Assembly: GCA_965224515.1 (NCBI GenBank)
Contig: OZ245051.1
Location: forward strand, 558,001-622,000
DNA: 64,000 nucleotides
Origin: Sedimenticola_A sp040506425
GTDB taxonomy: Bacteria > Pseudomonadota > Gammaproteobacteria > Chromatiales > Chromatiaceae
Direction: 5' to 3'
Below the pieces are notes generated by a model. It had not been told where the DNA came from, did not search any database, and was given only the letters and a program-made list of their open reading frames with translations. Position numbers and translations under genes: made by a program. This document shows positions 7,822-17,136 of this stretch, piece by piece (position 1 is the first letter of the stretch; the number at the start of each line of letters is the position of its first letter).

Positions 7822-8688
7822 AGCACTGAACACAATCTATTTGGCCGCCGGGTTAATAAATGCCACGACTCCCCTGTTCACGGTGATAACAGCCGGGATA
7901 TTTCTTGCTGACGAAAAGACAACGCGTTTAAAACTCTTGGGTGTATCCCTGGGTTTCGTAGGCGTTATCGTGATGATCGGCCCCAAAGCACTGAATGGGC
8001 TTGGCACCGATGTGATAGCTCAACTTGCTGTTCTTGGAGCTGCACTCTCGTACGCATTTGCCGGTGTATACGGCCGGCGCTTCAAATCGATGAAAATTGA
8101 CCCTATTACGACTGCTGCGGGCCAGGTGACCGCGTCAGCCATGGTGCTGGTTCCCCTGGCAATCTTTTTCGAGAAGCCACTCAGCATCGGGATTCCGGGA
8201 ACGGGAACCATGGCTGCCATGCTGAGCCTGGCGATCCTCTCCACATCAGTGGCCTACATTCTCTATTTCCGGCTTCTGGCGACTGCAGGCGCCACCAATC
8301 TGCTGCTGGTCACGTTCCTGATACCGGTGTCAGCCATTATTCTCGGATCCCAGGTACTGGGTGAGACCCTTGAACCCATCCATTACCTGGGAATGGCTTT
8401 AATCAGCATAGGTCTCTCTGCTATCGATGGAAGATTGTGGAAAAAACGGGGCGACCGCAATCAAGACCTCCGCACCGACCAGGTTGATTGATGGTATTGA
8501 TCAAATAGATACGTCAATATTCAAGCTTCTGAAGCTCAAGGGGTTCCCACAGGAAGAATCAACACCTCAAACAGATATCCGTCTCTGCAGCAAAGCACAT
8601 ATGGAGATGAGAATTTGGAACCAGGCTGTCATAATTCGGCTGTCACAACTATGGTTTACATACAATAACTACCACCCCCCGGCACAGA

Positions 8689-9735
8689 ATGAGACGCCCA
8701 CCAATCTATTTAGAGACAGATCAGACAGTACTCTCCGAGAGGTTGGGAATAGCACGGCTGTTTACCTTTGTTGGCGGATTTTTCGCCCTGCTTTTCGCCA
8801 TTTCATCTCTAAAAGCGGGTAATTACAACCACGCCGCGGTCCTGCTGTCGTTGACGATACTGATCGCAATCAACCTGGTTTATCTCAGGCGAAGCTCCAA
8901 TCCCCTTGCTCCGATCCGGATTCTGGCCATGGCCATGGCCATCCTGTTCATTCACCTGGTGTATACCGGGGGTGTAGGTGGCAGCGGCATACTCTGGGTC
9001 TATATCTTCCCACCCCTGGGGTATTTCCTTCTCGGCACCCGGGAAGGCACGATAGCCATGGTGCTGGTGGTGGCCATCACCGCCCTGGTGATTCTGGCGA
9101 CCGGTACACCTGCTTACCTGCAACTCTTCTCCACTGAGTTTATCCAACGCCTGGCAGCTTCGCTGACAGCCGTCGCTCTTCTTTCGTATATTTACGAACG
9201 CTCCCGGGAGAAACGCCATCTTGAGATCATCAGGCTAAGCGTCGCCCTGAAAAAGCAGGCCGGCACAGACCAGCTCTCCGGCCTGCTGAACCGTTTCAGC
9301 ATGACCGAGATACTTGAGCATGAACTCGAAAGGGTGAAACGCCTTGGCCAGCCCTTTGCACTTGTCATGGGCGACATTGACCTATTCAAGCAGATCAATG
9401 ACTCAGAGGGACACCTGACGGGAGATAAGGTGATCAGGGATATCGCCGCCCTGATCCAATCTGCGATCAGAAAACAGGATTCTGCCGCAAGGTGGGGCGG
9501 AGAGGAGTTCCTGGTCTTTCTGCCGGATACGAACACAACGGGTGCAAAGTCGACGGCTGAGCGCATCAGGAATGAGATGCAGCGGCTTGAGCAGGTCGGC
9601 GGCAGAACCATCACCATGAGCTTCGGCATTGCCGAGTCAAACAAGGATGACAGGGAAGTCGACGAGATCATCAACCGCGCTGATAAAAACCTCTACCTGG
9701 CCAAGGAACAGGGCCGTGACTGCATCGTCACATGA
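8689..9735 (+). CDS. Membrane-bound diguanylate cyclase (GGDEF)
   Basis: The 348-residue protein has an N-terminal membrane region of about five or six helices (residues 20-170, e.g. LFTFVGGFFALLFAISSL and AMVLVVAITALVILAT), a short coiled linker, and a C-terminal GGDEF domain. The active site reads GGEEF near residue 270, and an RKQD inhibitory I-site (RxxD) lies five residues upstream, so the enzyme should make cyclic di-GMP and be product-inhibited. The 197 bp before it hold no recognisable gene. The gene is convergent with the class I DAHP synthase. The signal sensed by the membrane region is unknown. Confidence 0.92.
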   Translation: MRRPPIYLETDQTVLSERLGIARLFTFVGGFFALLFAISSLKAGNYNHAAVLLSLTILIAINLVYLRRSSNPLAPIRILAMAMAILFIHLVYTGGVGGSGILWVYIFPPLGYFLLGTREGTIAMVLVVAITALVILATGTPAYLQLFSTEFIQRLAASLTAVALLSYIYERSREKRHLEIIRLSVALKKQAGTDQLSGLLNRFSMTEILEHELERVKRLGQPFALVMGDIDLFKQINDSEGHLTGDKVIRDIAALIQSAIRKQDSAARWGGEEFLVFLPDTNTTGAKSTAERIRNEMQRLEQVGGRTITMSFGIAESNKDDREVDEIINRADKNLYLAKEQGRDCIVT

Positions 9736-9764
9736 AATAACGATGCAGCACCTCCTTAGCCAGG

Positions 9765-10880
9765 TCAGTCTGTTTCGGCGATGCGGGCGGGCAGAACGTC
9801 CCTGAGCTTGCCTGCCATATCACGAAGCATTTTCTCCGTGGTCCCCCAATCGATGCAGGCATCGGTTACCGAAACACCGTACTTCAACTGGCTTAGATCG
9901 GCAGGAATCTTCTGATTCCCAGCCTCCAGGTTACTCTCAAGCATGATGCCGGTAATGGAGCGGTTGCCTTCAATAATCTGGTTGGCCACGTTCTCCGCCA
10001 CCAGGGGCTGCAGATCGTACTGTTTATTGGAGTTGCCGTGACTGCAGTCGATCATGATGTTCTCGGGCACGCCCGCCTTGCGCAGATCTTCTTCACATAA
10101 GGCAACATGCACCGAGTCATAGTTGGGTCCCTTGTGACCGCCGCGCAGGATGACATGGCCGCAGACATTACCCTTGGTCTGAATCACAGTTACCTGGCCA
10201 CCCTGGTTGATACCCAGGAAGCTGTGGGGCTGTGAGACCGACTCCAGGGCATTGATGGCCACGCTGAGGCTGCCATCGGTGCCGTTTTTGAAACCCACCG
10301 GCATGGAGAGGCCAGAGGCCATTTCACGGTGGGTCTGTGACTCGGTGGTGCGGGCACCGATGGCTGCCCAGGAGAAAAGATCCGCCAGGTACTGGGGGCT
10401 GATCGGGTCAAGCGCCTCGGTAGCCGAGGGAAGGCCGAAATCGGCCAGCCAGGCCAGCAGTTCACGAGCCTTGTGCAGTCCCTCTTCGATATGGAAGGAG
10501 TCATCCATGCTGGGGTCGTTGATCAGTCCTTTCCAGCCCACGGTGGTACGCGGCTTCTCGAAATAGATGCGCATCACGATGTAGAGGGTGTCACCCAGCT
10601 CGTCATGCAGTTTTTTCAGGCGCACCGCATACTCCTTGGCGGCGTCCACATCGTGAATGGAACAGGGGCCGGTGATGACCAGCAGCCGCGGGTCCTTGCG
10701 CTGAAAGATATTCTTTATGGTCTGCCTGCCGTTCCAGACGGTCTGCTCACCAGCTTCGCTGATGGGTAGGTGCCGCTTCAGGCCAGCCGGCGAAATCAGC
10801 ACACGTTCAGCGGCTACGTTGGTGTTGTTCAGACTGTCTTTGATCATGGGTTGCAACCAGTGGTTATTCCTGGCCCGCAT
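9765..10880 (-). CDS. Class I 3-deoxy-7-phosphoheptulonate synthase (AroF/G/H type)
   Basis: The protein carries class I DAHP synthase motifs: VITGPCSIHDVDAA, RIYFEKPRTTVGWKGLINDP, the SFLGIN region, and MIDCSHGNSNKQYD. It catalyses the same reaction as the class II enzyme at 5661-6998. The drawn start gives 371 aa; the second methionine (MIKDSLNNTN, start at 10847) would give 360 aa, closer to E. coli AroG/F/H, and neither has a clear ribosome site. Members of this class are usually feedback-inhibited by one aromatic amino acid, but which one cannot be read from sequence by eye. The 228 bp upstream have only a 9-bp inverted repeat (11004-11012 with 11041-11049). Confidence 0.93.
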   Translation of the reverse strand: MRARNNHWLQPMIKDSLNNTNVAAERVLISPAGLKRHLPISEAGEQTVWNGRQTIKNIFQRKDPRLLVITGPCSIHDVDAAKEYAVRLKKLHDELGDTLYIVMRIYFEKPRTTVGWKGLINDPSMDDSFHIEEGLHKARELLAWLADFGLPSATEALDPISPQYLADLFSWAAIGARTTESQTHREMASGLSMPVGFKNGTDGSLSVAINALESVSQPHSFLGINQGGQVTVIQTKGNVCGHVILRGGHKGPNYDSVHVALCEEDLRKAGVPENIMIDCSHGNSNKQYDLQPLVAENVANQIIEGNRSITGIMLESNLEAGNQKIPADLSQLKYGVSVTDACIDWGTTEKMLRDMAGKLRDVLPARIAETD

Positions 10881-11108
10881 TTTGTGCTGCAGTTCACATT
10901 TTCAGCGACTCTGGACAACGGCAATACAGGGCTACGAAATTAAGCAGAAGCGCGTAAGAATAGGGAATTCAACGGGAAAATACCACCAAAGATGTTCAAA
11001 AACAGCAACCGGCTCTCCTGCCGGCCAATCACCAGCACAACCGGTTGCTCAAATTCCCCCCGCTGATGCCGATACAACTGGTAGGGCACCGCAAAAGCAG
11101 TACATACC

Positions 11109-12353
11109 TTGTTGAAAAAACAGAAAGCCATTAACCGCCGCCAGCTTGAATCCCTGGAGATCATAGGCAAGCTCTCTCCGGAAGGGTTTGATGAGCTGGT
11201 ACACAAGCTCCAGGTAGAGCGTCTGCCCAAGGGAAGACGCCTCTTCTCACAAGGGCAGGAGGACAACTGGGTCTACTACCTGCTTGAGGGCGCCATAGAA
11301 CTGGAGTGGCACGATGGCGTGACAGAAACCCTCTTCGCAGGTGATCTCGCTGCCCGCTCTCCCCTGGCCAACCAGCAGCCCCGATCCGCCACGGCCACTA
11401 CCCTGAAGCCCGTGGAGTACATTCGCATCGACAGCAACCTGCTGGAGATCCTCTCGAACCGTGACAGTGACAGCCTTTACCAGGTCGATGTAATCGAAGG
11501 CGATGACGAAGCACCCCAGAACCAGCTCTTCTACCTGGTTTACCAAGCCTACATGAACGATACGCTGCAACTGCCACACCTGCCTGAGGTGGCGGTGAAG
11601 GTGCGCAGGGCGGTGCAGAACCCGGACTGTGAAGTAGAGACCATTGCGCGCATCATTCAGACAGACTCAGCCCTTGCAGCCAAGCTGGTCAGGGCGGCCA
11701 ACAGCCCGCTATACGGTGTAACCACCCCGATCAGAACCTGCCGCAACGCTGTTGTCTACCTCGGCCTGAAAGTCACCCGGGACCTGATCATCAGCTACTC
11801 CCTGCGCGAACTCTTCAAAACCCGCTCTCTGCGACTGAAAAAGCATATGCGGAAGCTATGGCAGCACAATGCCCATATCGGCGCCACCTGCTACACACTC
11901 GCCGGCATGACCCCGGGGCTCGACCCTGAACGGGCCATGCTGCTTGGACTGGTTCATGACATCGGCGTACTGCCCATCATCAACTACGCATCAAGCATAC
12001 CGGCACTGTTCGACTCCGAAGAGATGCTGAACGAAGCCATTTCCGCCCTCAGAGCACAGATCGGTGCAATGGTGTTGCGTAAGTGGGAATTTGGAGAAGA
12101 GAGCGTCAACGCCGCCATGGAAGCAGAGAACTGGCACCGTGATCCCGCTGTCAAAGCGGACTACACCGACATAATAATCACCGCCCACATGATCTCCGGC
12201 ATGCCTGCCCACGAGGCGGATATCCTGATCAAAAGCGGTCATGTTCCCGCCCTGAAAAAAGTAGCCCGGGGCATGCTGAACGAGGAACTTCTGGCCCAGA
12301 TCAGGCAGGAAGCGGAAGAAGAGGTCGCCGAAGTACTCCACCTCATCAGCTAG
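11109..12353 (+). CDS. Cyclic-nucleotide-binding-like plus HDOD domain signalling protein
   Basis: The 414-residue protein starts with a cNMP-binding-like beta-roll (about residues 15-120: GRRLFSQGQEDNWVYYLLEGAIEL) and continues with an HDOD domain (about 140-345: LPHLPEVAVKVRRAVQNP, RAANSPLYG, LGLVHDIGVLPI). HDOD proteins are thought to act as signalling scaffolds related to HD phosphohydrolases; this one keeps an HD in LVHDIGV but not the full catalytic set. The start is TTG (or the next TTG), with no good ribosome site, so the N-terminus is uncertain. It is followed 94 bp later by a GGDEF sensor, suggesting a shared role in second-messenger control. Confidence 0.85.
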   Translation: MLKKQKAINRRQLESLEIIGKLSPEGFDELVHKLQVERLPKGRRLFSQGQEDNWVYYLLEGAIELEWHDGVTETLFAGDLAARSPLANQQPRSATATTLKPVEYIRIDSNLLEILSNRDSDSLYQVDVIEGDDEAPQNQLFYLVYQAYMNDTLQLPHLPEVAVKVRRAVQNPDCEVETIARIIQTDSALAAKLVRAANSPLYGVTTPIRTCRNAVVYLGLKVTRDLIISYSLRELFKTRSLRLKKHMRKLWQHNAHIGATCYTLAGMTPGLDPERAMLLGLVHDIGVLPIINYASSIPALFDSEEMLNEAISALRAQIGAMVLRKWEFGEESVNAAMEAENWHRDPAVKADYTDIIITAHMISGMPAHEADILIKSGHVPALKKVARGMLNEELLAQIRQEAEEEVAEVLHLIS

Positions 12354-12447
12354 GATTTGCCCCCATGGGGCAGTTCTTCCATCCCACAACAATAACCACA
12401 TGATATATAATGCCTGACTTTAGGACTTGAAGTACTAAGGGACTGTC

Positions 12448-14433
12448 ATGCACAAACCCGGACACAAAGAGATCGCATTGAGGTTCACACTGCTGTTTTT
12501 CGGTGTGCTGATTCCGGTTTTCCTGGCCCTCTACTTCGTGCATCACGTCATCACTGAAAACGAACTGAAGCAGACCAGGCAGGCAGAAAGCGCCACCATC
12601 CAATCGGTTGACGGTGAGATGACACAGGATTTTGAACGCATCCTGGCAGACCTGTTTATACTCGCTGACCAGTTCGAAAACCAGATCAGAAAAACTGAAG
12701 ACGGCGCAGACGGCGTACCTGATGAACTCACCCATCTTTTCCAGAGTTTCGCATCCCGGTCCATGCTCTATCACCAGATACGCTACCTGGATAAAGAGGG
12801 TACGGAGATCGTCCGCATAAACCACGACAAGGGAATCACCACCGTCGTACCAGAAGACCAACTGCAGAACAAACAGAAACGCTACTACTTCCGGGACAGC
12901 ATCAATCTCGCAGCGGGTGAGGTCTACGTCTCCCGCTTCGACCTGAACGTAGAAGACGGACAGGTAGAGCGCCCCTACAGACCGGTAATCCGCTTTGCAA
13001 CGCCACTGTTCAACAGCAACGGAGAACCCCAGGGCATCATCATCCTCAACTACCTCGCCGACAAACTGCTCTCACATCTGCGCTCATTCAGCAAGCAGGG
13101 CAGCCAGCTGGTGATGCTCAATTCCGATGGTTTCTGGCTGTTTGGTCCCGACCCCGGTCATGAATGGGGCTTCATGTTCAAAAAGAAAAAGACATTCGCC
13201 TCCCCCTATCCAGACGCGTGGCGTGTTATTGCAGCAGAAAGTGAGGGCCAGTTCCAAAACGACAGCGGACTGTTCACGTTCGCCACCGTCTCTTCCGGAG
13301 TCAGTAAAGATGCATTGAATGAGGGGGCACACATAATAGGCATAGCATCTGACAGCTATTGGAAGCTGGTCTCCATAGTAGACAGTGATGCACTGACACC
13401 TATGGCCAACAAACGCGCAGAGAGCATGATCTACATCTACACTATTGCAACGATTCTCTGGGGACTGTTTTCATACATGTGGGCCAGGCTGCATGCAATC
13501 TCACGCTCGTCGGGCACCCGTGTCCGACTGCTTTCGCAGCTGGTGGACCAATCCAATGAAATCGTGTTCATCACCGACCCCAAAGGCCGAATCGAATATG
13601 TAAATCCGACATTTGAACATGTCAGCGGTTATACGGAGGATGAAGTGCTGGGCAAGTCCCCATCCATACTCAAGTCCGGCATGCACGACAATAAATTCTA
13701 TCTCAAGATGTGGAATACCATTCGGCAGGGTAAAAGTTTCGAGACCATTTTCATCAACCGTAAGAAGGACGGTGCGCTCTACTACGCGGAGAAGGTGATT
13801 ACACCGTTGAGAGATGCAAAGGGAAAAATCACACACTTCGTATCAACAGGCAGGGATCTTACCGAGCAGAGGGAGCTGGAGAGACACATCCAAAATCTGA
13901 CCCACATGGCGCACCATGATACCTTGACCGACATACCCAACCGGCAACTTTTTCGAGACCGCCTCAACCACGCACTCAACACCTCGGCAAGAAACCAGAA
14001 GATGATTGGGCTGATGGTTATCGACCTTGATGGATTCAAGCTGATAAATGACAGACTGGGGCATGCCATCGGTGACAATCTGCTGCAGAGATTCACCAGC
14101 AGGGTTCTGAACCTGATCAGAAAAGATGACACATTTGCCAGAATCGGTGGTGATGAGTTCTGCCTTCTGGTTGAGAGTGCCGGTACGGTGGAAAACATGC
14201 TCTACATCGCCGACAAGATCCTCTCCGCTGCCTCGAAACCCTTCACCCTGGGCGGTGAGGAGGTCACGATCTCCTGTAGCATCGGTCTCAGCGCAAACAA
14301 GCTGGAAAACAAGAGTGCTGACACACTTACCCACGAAGCAGACCAGGCGATGTATGCCGCAAAGAGAGCCGGAAAAAACCGTATTGAGGTTTCGCCGGAA
14401 TGTAGTCAGTTACGGGTCAGGGATATCGGTTGA
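12448..14433 (+). CDS. dCache-PAS-GGDEF transmembrane diguanylate cyclase
   Basis: The 661-residue protein has a first membrane helix (residues 12-32, FTLLFFGVLIPVFLALYFV), a long periplasmic sensor of dCache type (about 35-325, with RYYFRDSINLAAGEVYVS), a second helix (about 327-345), a PAS domain (about 362-480: ITDPKGRIEYVNPTFEHVSG, GKSPSILKSG) and a GGDEF domain. The active site is GGDEF near residue 567, preceded by an RKDD I-site. It should produce cyclic di-GMP in response to an extracellular ligand plus a cytoplasmic PAS input. dCache sensors of this kind often bind amino acids or carboxylates; the ligand here is unknown. Confidence 0.92.
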   Translation: MHKPGHKEIALRFTLLFFGVLIPVFLALYFVHHVITENELKQTRQAESATIQSVDGEMTQDFERILADLFILADQFENQIRKTEDGADGVPDELTHLFQSFASRSMLYHQIRYLDKEGTEIVRINHDKGITTVVPEDQLQNKQKRYYFRDSINLAAGEVYVSRFDLNVEDGQVERPYRPVIRFATPLFNSNGEPQGIIILNYLADKLLSHLRSFSKQGSQLVMLNSDGFWLFGPDPGHEWGFMFKKKKTFASPYPDAWRVIAAESEGQFQNDSGLFTFATVSSGVSKDALNEGAHIIGIASDSYWKLVSIVDSDALTPMANKRAESMIYIYTIATILWGLFSYMWARLHAISRSSGTRVRLLSQLVDQSNEIVFITDPKGRIEYVNPTFEHVSGYTEDEVLGKSPSILKSGMHDNKFYLKMWNTIRQGKSFETIFINRKKDGALYYAEKVITPLRDAKGKITHFVSTGRDLTEQRELERHIQNLTHMAHHDTLTDIPNRQLFRDRLNHALNTSARNQKMIGLMVIDLDGFKLINDRLGHAIGDNLLQRFTSRVLNLIRKDDTFARIGGDEFCLLVESAGTVENMLYIADKILSAASKPFTLGGEEVTISCSIGLSANKLENKSADTLTHEADQAMYAAKRAGKNRIEVSPECSQLRVRDIG

Positions 14434-14447
14434 CCACAAGCGCTCAC

Positions 14448-14508
14448 CCAAGGGTTGCCTGTTCAGACAGACACACCCGTAACGCCCCCAAGGGGGCATA
14501 ACCCTTGG
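14448..14508. repeat. Nested inverted repeat between convergent genes
   Basis: CCAAGGGTT (14448-14456) pairs with AACCCTTGG (14500-14508), enclosing a tight GCCCCC-AA-GGGGGC palindrome (14484-14497). It lies between the GGDEF gene and the oppositely oriented YbaK-like gene. It lacks a T-run, so it is not a standard intrinsic terminator. Confidence 0.5.
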
Positions 14509-14516
14509 CCGACGAC

Positions 14517-14993
14517 TTACACGTGGCGGCTGAACTCACCCCGCTCGGCATGGGCCATCAGTTCGTGGAATGTCTTGCCTGACACAGAGATCAGATGCTC
14601 ATGGTCTCCCGCTTCGAAGAATACCTTCTCCTCCTGGCCCAGGGAGGTGGTTGGATCCCAGATGGTTGTCAGCCCGTAAGGCTCACCCACCGGAGGTACA
14701 GCCCCCATCTCGCAGTCGGGAAAGAGTGATCCGAGCTCACCCTCAACGGCGAGCATCACGTCACGCCCAAGCATGGCCTTCAGGCTCTCCAACTCGACAT
14801 GGTAATCCGCCGGCAACACCACCAGTAGAAACTCCGAGTCTTCACGCACCACCACACCTTTAGCCAGCGCATCGCCAGGGACATGGGCCTGTTCAGCCGT
14901 CTCCATGCTGGAACCGGTATGGGGGTGGGCCACCAATTTATAACGAGTATCATGCTGTTTCAGAAATTCAAGAAGTCTCTTTGCTATTGTCAT
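14517..14993 (-). CDS. YbaK/EbsC-like aminoacyl-tRNA deacylase domain protein
   Basis: The 158-residue protein is a stand-alone YbaK/ProX-type domain: an N-terminal helix (RLLEFLKQHDTRYKLVAHP), the substrate-pocket segment GDALAKGVVV, VVLPADYHVEL, and the conserved end FFEAGDHEHLISVSG. Family members hydrolyse misacylated tRNAs such as Cys- or Ala-tRNA(Pro). A paralogue with the same layout is encoded at 23656-24126 (shared GAxPPxGxPYG and FEAGDHExLIxVSG). Having two of these small genes within 10 kb is uncommon. Which tRNA each edits cannot be decided here. Confidence 0.8.
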   Translation of the reverse strand: MTIAKRLLEFLKQHDTRYKLVAHPHTGSSMETAEQAHVPGDALAKGVVVREDSEFLLVVLPADYHVELESLKAMLGRDVMLAVEGELGSLFPDCEMGAVPPVGEPYGLTTIWDPTTSLGQEEKVFFEAGDHEHLISVSGKTFHELMAHAERGEFSRHV

Positions 14994-15183
14994 CTCTCAT
15001 CCATCCTTTCTCTTCTTGATCACTATTTTTCTTCCTCACATTGAGCTTAGTCGCTGAGTTGCATTACGCCAAATAGAGAAGGCAGGGAAATACTTATATT
15101 CCCTCTGTTACAACCCAATCTTCCATTTACGCCTAAACTTACTTACAGGAGCACCCGTCTTGTTGAATAGAGAGGAGCGGGCA

Positions 15184-15405
15184 ATGACAAACAGTTTGAT
15201 GCAGCACTCGAAAAATGTGGTCCAGCACTTCAGGGAGATCATTGGCCCCGAAACAAGCCATCACATCACCGACAGTCAGTTTGAGGAACTTGAGTTGTTG
15301 GTACGATCGGCTATTGCAGAAGAGCTGGAACACGTCACAGAAGAGTTTGACGACACGGTCAAGGCGATTCGCCGCGAAATCGAAAAGCGCGAAATCGAAC
15401 TCTGA
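15184..15405 (+). CDS. Small conserved-looking protein of unknown function
   Basis: The start at 15184 has a good AGGAG site seven bases upstream, better supported than the TTG at 15160. The product is 73 aa, acidic in the middle and highly helical, with a long amphipathic stretch (LVRSAIAEELEHVTEEFDD) ending in a basic-acidic segment (IRREIEKREIEL), suggestive of a coiled coil. I do not recognise the family. It is convergent with the acyl-CoA ligase, their stops being only 2 nt apart. Ribosome site and helical periodicity make it a probable real gene. Confidence 0.6.
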   Translation: MTNSLMQHSKNVVQHFREIIGPETSHHITDSQFEELELLVRSAIAEELEHVTEEFDDTVKAIRREIEKREIEL

Positions 15406-15407
15406 CT

Positions 15408-17105
15408 CTACCCCTGCGCAGACAGCATCATCTCGCGCATACGGAACTTCTGCAGCTTGCCCGTGACCGTCATCGGGAACCGATCCACAAACCGGATAAA
15501 CTTCGGAATCTTGAAGTGGGCCAGCTTCTCCGAGCAGAAGTCGCGAATCTCCCGCTCCGTTGCCGTCTGACCTGCATGGAGCTTGATCCAGACGACCAGT
15601 TCTTCCCCATAGAATTCGTCCGGTATGCCGAACACGGCCACCGAGGCCACCTTGGGGTGGGTGAAAAGAACGTCCTCGATCTCCCTGGGATAGATGTTCT
15701 CACCACCCCGGATGATCATCTCTTTAAGACGCCCGGTTATCCTCAGGTAACCCCCCTGTCCCATGCTCCCCAGGTCTCCTGAATGGAGCCAGCCCGCCTC
15801 ATCAATCGCATCCCTGGTTGCATCCGAATCACCGTAGTAACCCCGCATGATGTGGTAGCCGCGAAAACAGACCTCACCCACCTCCCCCAGGGGCAGCGGC
15901 TGGTCACTATTGACCCCAACGACCTTCACCTCCTGGTGGGGCAGGTTGGTCCCCACGGTCTCCACTCTAAGTTCCATGCCGTCGTCACGGGAGGTGAGGT
16001 GGGTCAGGGGTGAGGCCTCGGTCTGACCGTATCCAATGAGAATCTCCCGGCAGTGCATGTCATGCATCACCCGGCGCATCAGTTGCGGCGGACAGGGCGC
16101 CCCCGCCATGATGCCGGTACGCAGGGAACCGAGATCAAAGCTGCCGAATTCCGGATGCTCAAGCTCGGCAATGAACATGGTCGGTACACCATGGATAGCC
16201 GTGCAGCGCTCCGAGGAGACAGCCTGCAGCACCTTCAGCCCGTCAAAGTGCTCGCAGGGGATCACCAGGCAGGCACCCACAGAGAGACAGAGCAGGTTCG
16301 ACACCACCATACCGAAGCAGTGATAGAACGGCACCGCGACACAAAGCCTGTCCCGCTCAGTGAAGTGCATTGCCCTTGCGCCGTACCATGCGTTGTTGAG
16401 GATGTTGCGGTGGGTCAGCTCAACCGCCTTTGGAAAACCCGTGGTGCCCGAGGTGTACTGGATATTGATGGGATCGCTGCACGCCAGTAATGCGGTTCGT
16501 TCATCCAGTGCCTCAGCGGATACAGAACTACCAGCCTCAATGACTTCAGCCCAGACCAGAAAACCCGGGGCCGGACGACGGGTCTCCATGGGCGACATCG
16601 GGTCATAGACCACCACCCGGCGCAGAAACGGATACTCATCACCGGGCAGATCACATGCCACCTCATCAGCAAGAGCCGGCAGCAGCTTCTGCATCATCTC
16701 TATGTAGTTGCTGCTGCGGAATGCGGGAATCAGAAACAGCCCCTGCACCTTTGAGCGCTGCAGCGCATAGGCCAGCTCACGGCTGCGATAGGCGGGATTG
16801 ATATTGACCAGCACCACACCGATACGGGCCGTGGCCATCTGCAGCAGCAACCACTCGATATTGTTGGTGGACCAGATACCGACGCGGTCACCCCTGTCAA
16901 AGCCCAGCCCCATCAAACCCCGGGCAAGGCGATCCACCTCTTCAGCCAGCTGGCGATAGGTAAGACGCCTGGACTGGGGAATGGAGACAACAGCTTCGCC
17001 ATTGCCGTGGGCATCGACCACCCCCGCGAACCACCGGGGTATGGTCACCTCCAGCAGCGGCTCGTCACCTTCACGTTTGAAGTAGCTTTTATGCACCACA
17101 GACAT
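15408..17105 (-). CDS. AMP-forming acyl-CoA synthetase
   Basis: The 565-residue protein is a typical acyl-CoA ligase of the ANL superfamily: the phosphate-binding loop YTSGTTGFPKAVELTHRN, the adenylation motif IGYGQTEASPLT, HSGDLGSMGQGGYLRITGR, and the C-terminal MTVTGKLQKFRMRE with its catalytic lysine. It resembles medium-/branched-chain fatty acyl-CoA ligases. It is the last gene of a minus-strand run that begins with the amino-acid dehydrogenase and the three-subunit 2-oxoacid oxidoreductase, 31 nt after the beta subunit. A sensible role is re-activation of free acids of the same carbon skeletons as the oxidoreductase products; substrate specificity is inference. Confidence 0.88.
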   Translation of the reverse strand: MSVVHKSYFKREGDEPLLEVTIPRWFAGVVDAHGNGEAVVSIPQSRRLTYRQLAEEVDRLARGLMGLGFDRGDRVGIWSTNNIEWLLLQMATARIGVVLVNINPAYRSRELAYALQRSKVQGLFLIPAFRSSNYIEMMQKLLPALADEVACDLPGDEYPFLRRVVVYDPMSPMETRRPAPGFLVWAEVIEAGSSVSAEALDERTALLACSDPINIQYTSGTTGFPKAVELTHRNILNNAWYGARAMHFTERDRLCVAVPFYHCFGMVVSNLLCLSVGACLVIPCEHFDGLKVLQAVSSERCTAIHGVPTMFIAELEHPEFGSFDLGSLRTGIMAGAPCPPQLMRRVMHDMHCREILIGYGQTEASPLTHLTSRDDGMELRVETVGTNLPHQEVKVVGVNSDQPLPLGEVGEVCFRGYHIMRGYYGDSDATRDAIDEAGWLHSGDLGSMGQGGYLRITGRLKEMIIRGGENIYPREIEDVLFTHPKVASVAVFGIPDEFYGEELVVWIKLHAGQTATEREIRDFCSEKLAHFKIPKFIRFVDRFPMTVTGKLQKFRMREMMLSAQG

Positions 17106-17136
17106 GATTCACCTATCAGGCTGGTTTCTCTGCGTG

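Larger units (their letters stand above)
7577..7856. mobile_element. 280-bp MITE with TA target duplication (IS630/Tc1-mariner-like)
   Basis: The element starts TTAACCCGGCGGCCAAATAG and ends with the reverse complement of the same sequence; identity extends over 22 bp at each end (7577-7598 and 7835-7856). It is flanked by a TA dinucleotide on both sides (7575-7576 and 7857-7858); keeping one TA restores the transporter frame, so TA is the target duplication. It encodes no transposase. TA duplication is characteristic of IS630/Tc1-mariner transposases. The interior consists of two nested palindromes: 7607-7704 and 7735-7821. No second copy was noticed in the window. Confidence 0.85.
7259..8491 (+). 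pseudogene. EamA/DMT-family transporter gene interrupted by a MITE
   Basis: Two parts of one drug/metabolite transporter are separated by a 280-bp insert. The N-terminal part (7259-7576) has the opening helix SVLWGGSFFFVEVAI and ends GLAAIL; the C-terminal part resumes at 7857 with NATTPLFTVI, the sequence expected next in this family, and ends at 8491. Removing the insert and one TA copy (282 bp) restores an uninterrupted frame of 316 aa, normal for a ten-helix DMT exporter. The insert length is a multiple of three, but it carries an in-frame TAA at 7664-7666. The start at 7259 gives the family-like N-terminus; an upstream GTG at 7205 is possible. Substrate is unknown. Confidence 0.88.

Noticed and set aside
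7790..8491. C-terminal transporter fragment as an independent gene
   Set aside because: Its GTG start lies inside the MITE and it lacks the first EamA repeat; treated as part of a pseudogene.
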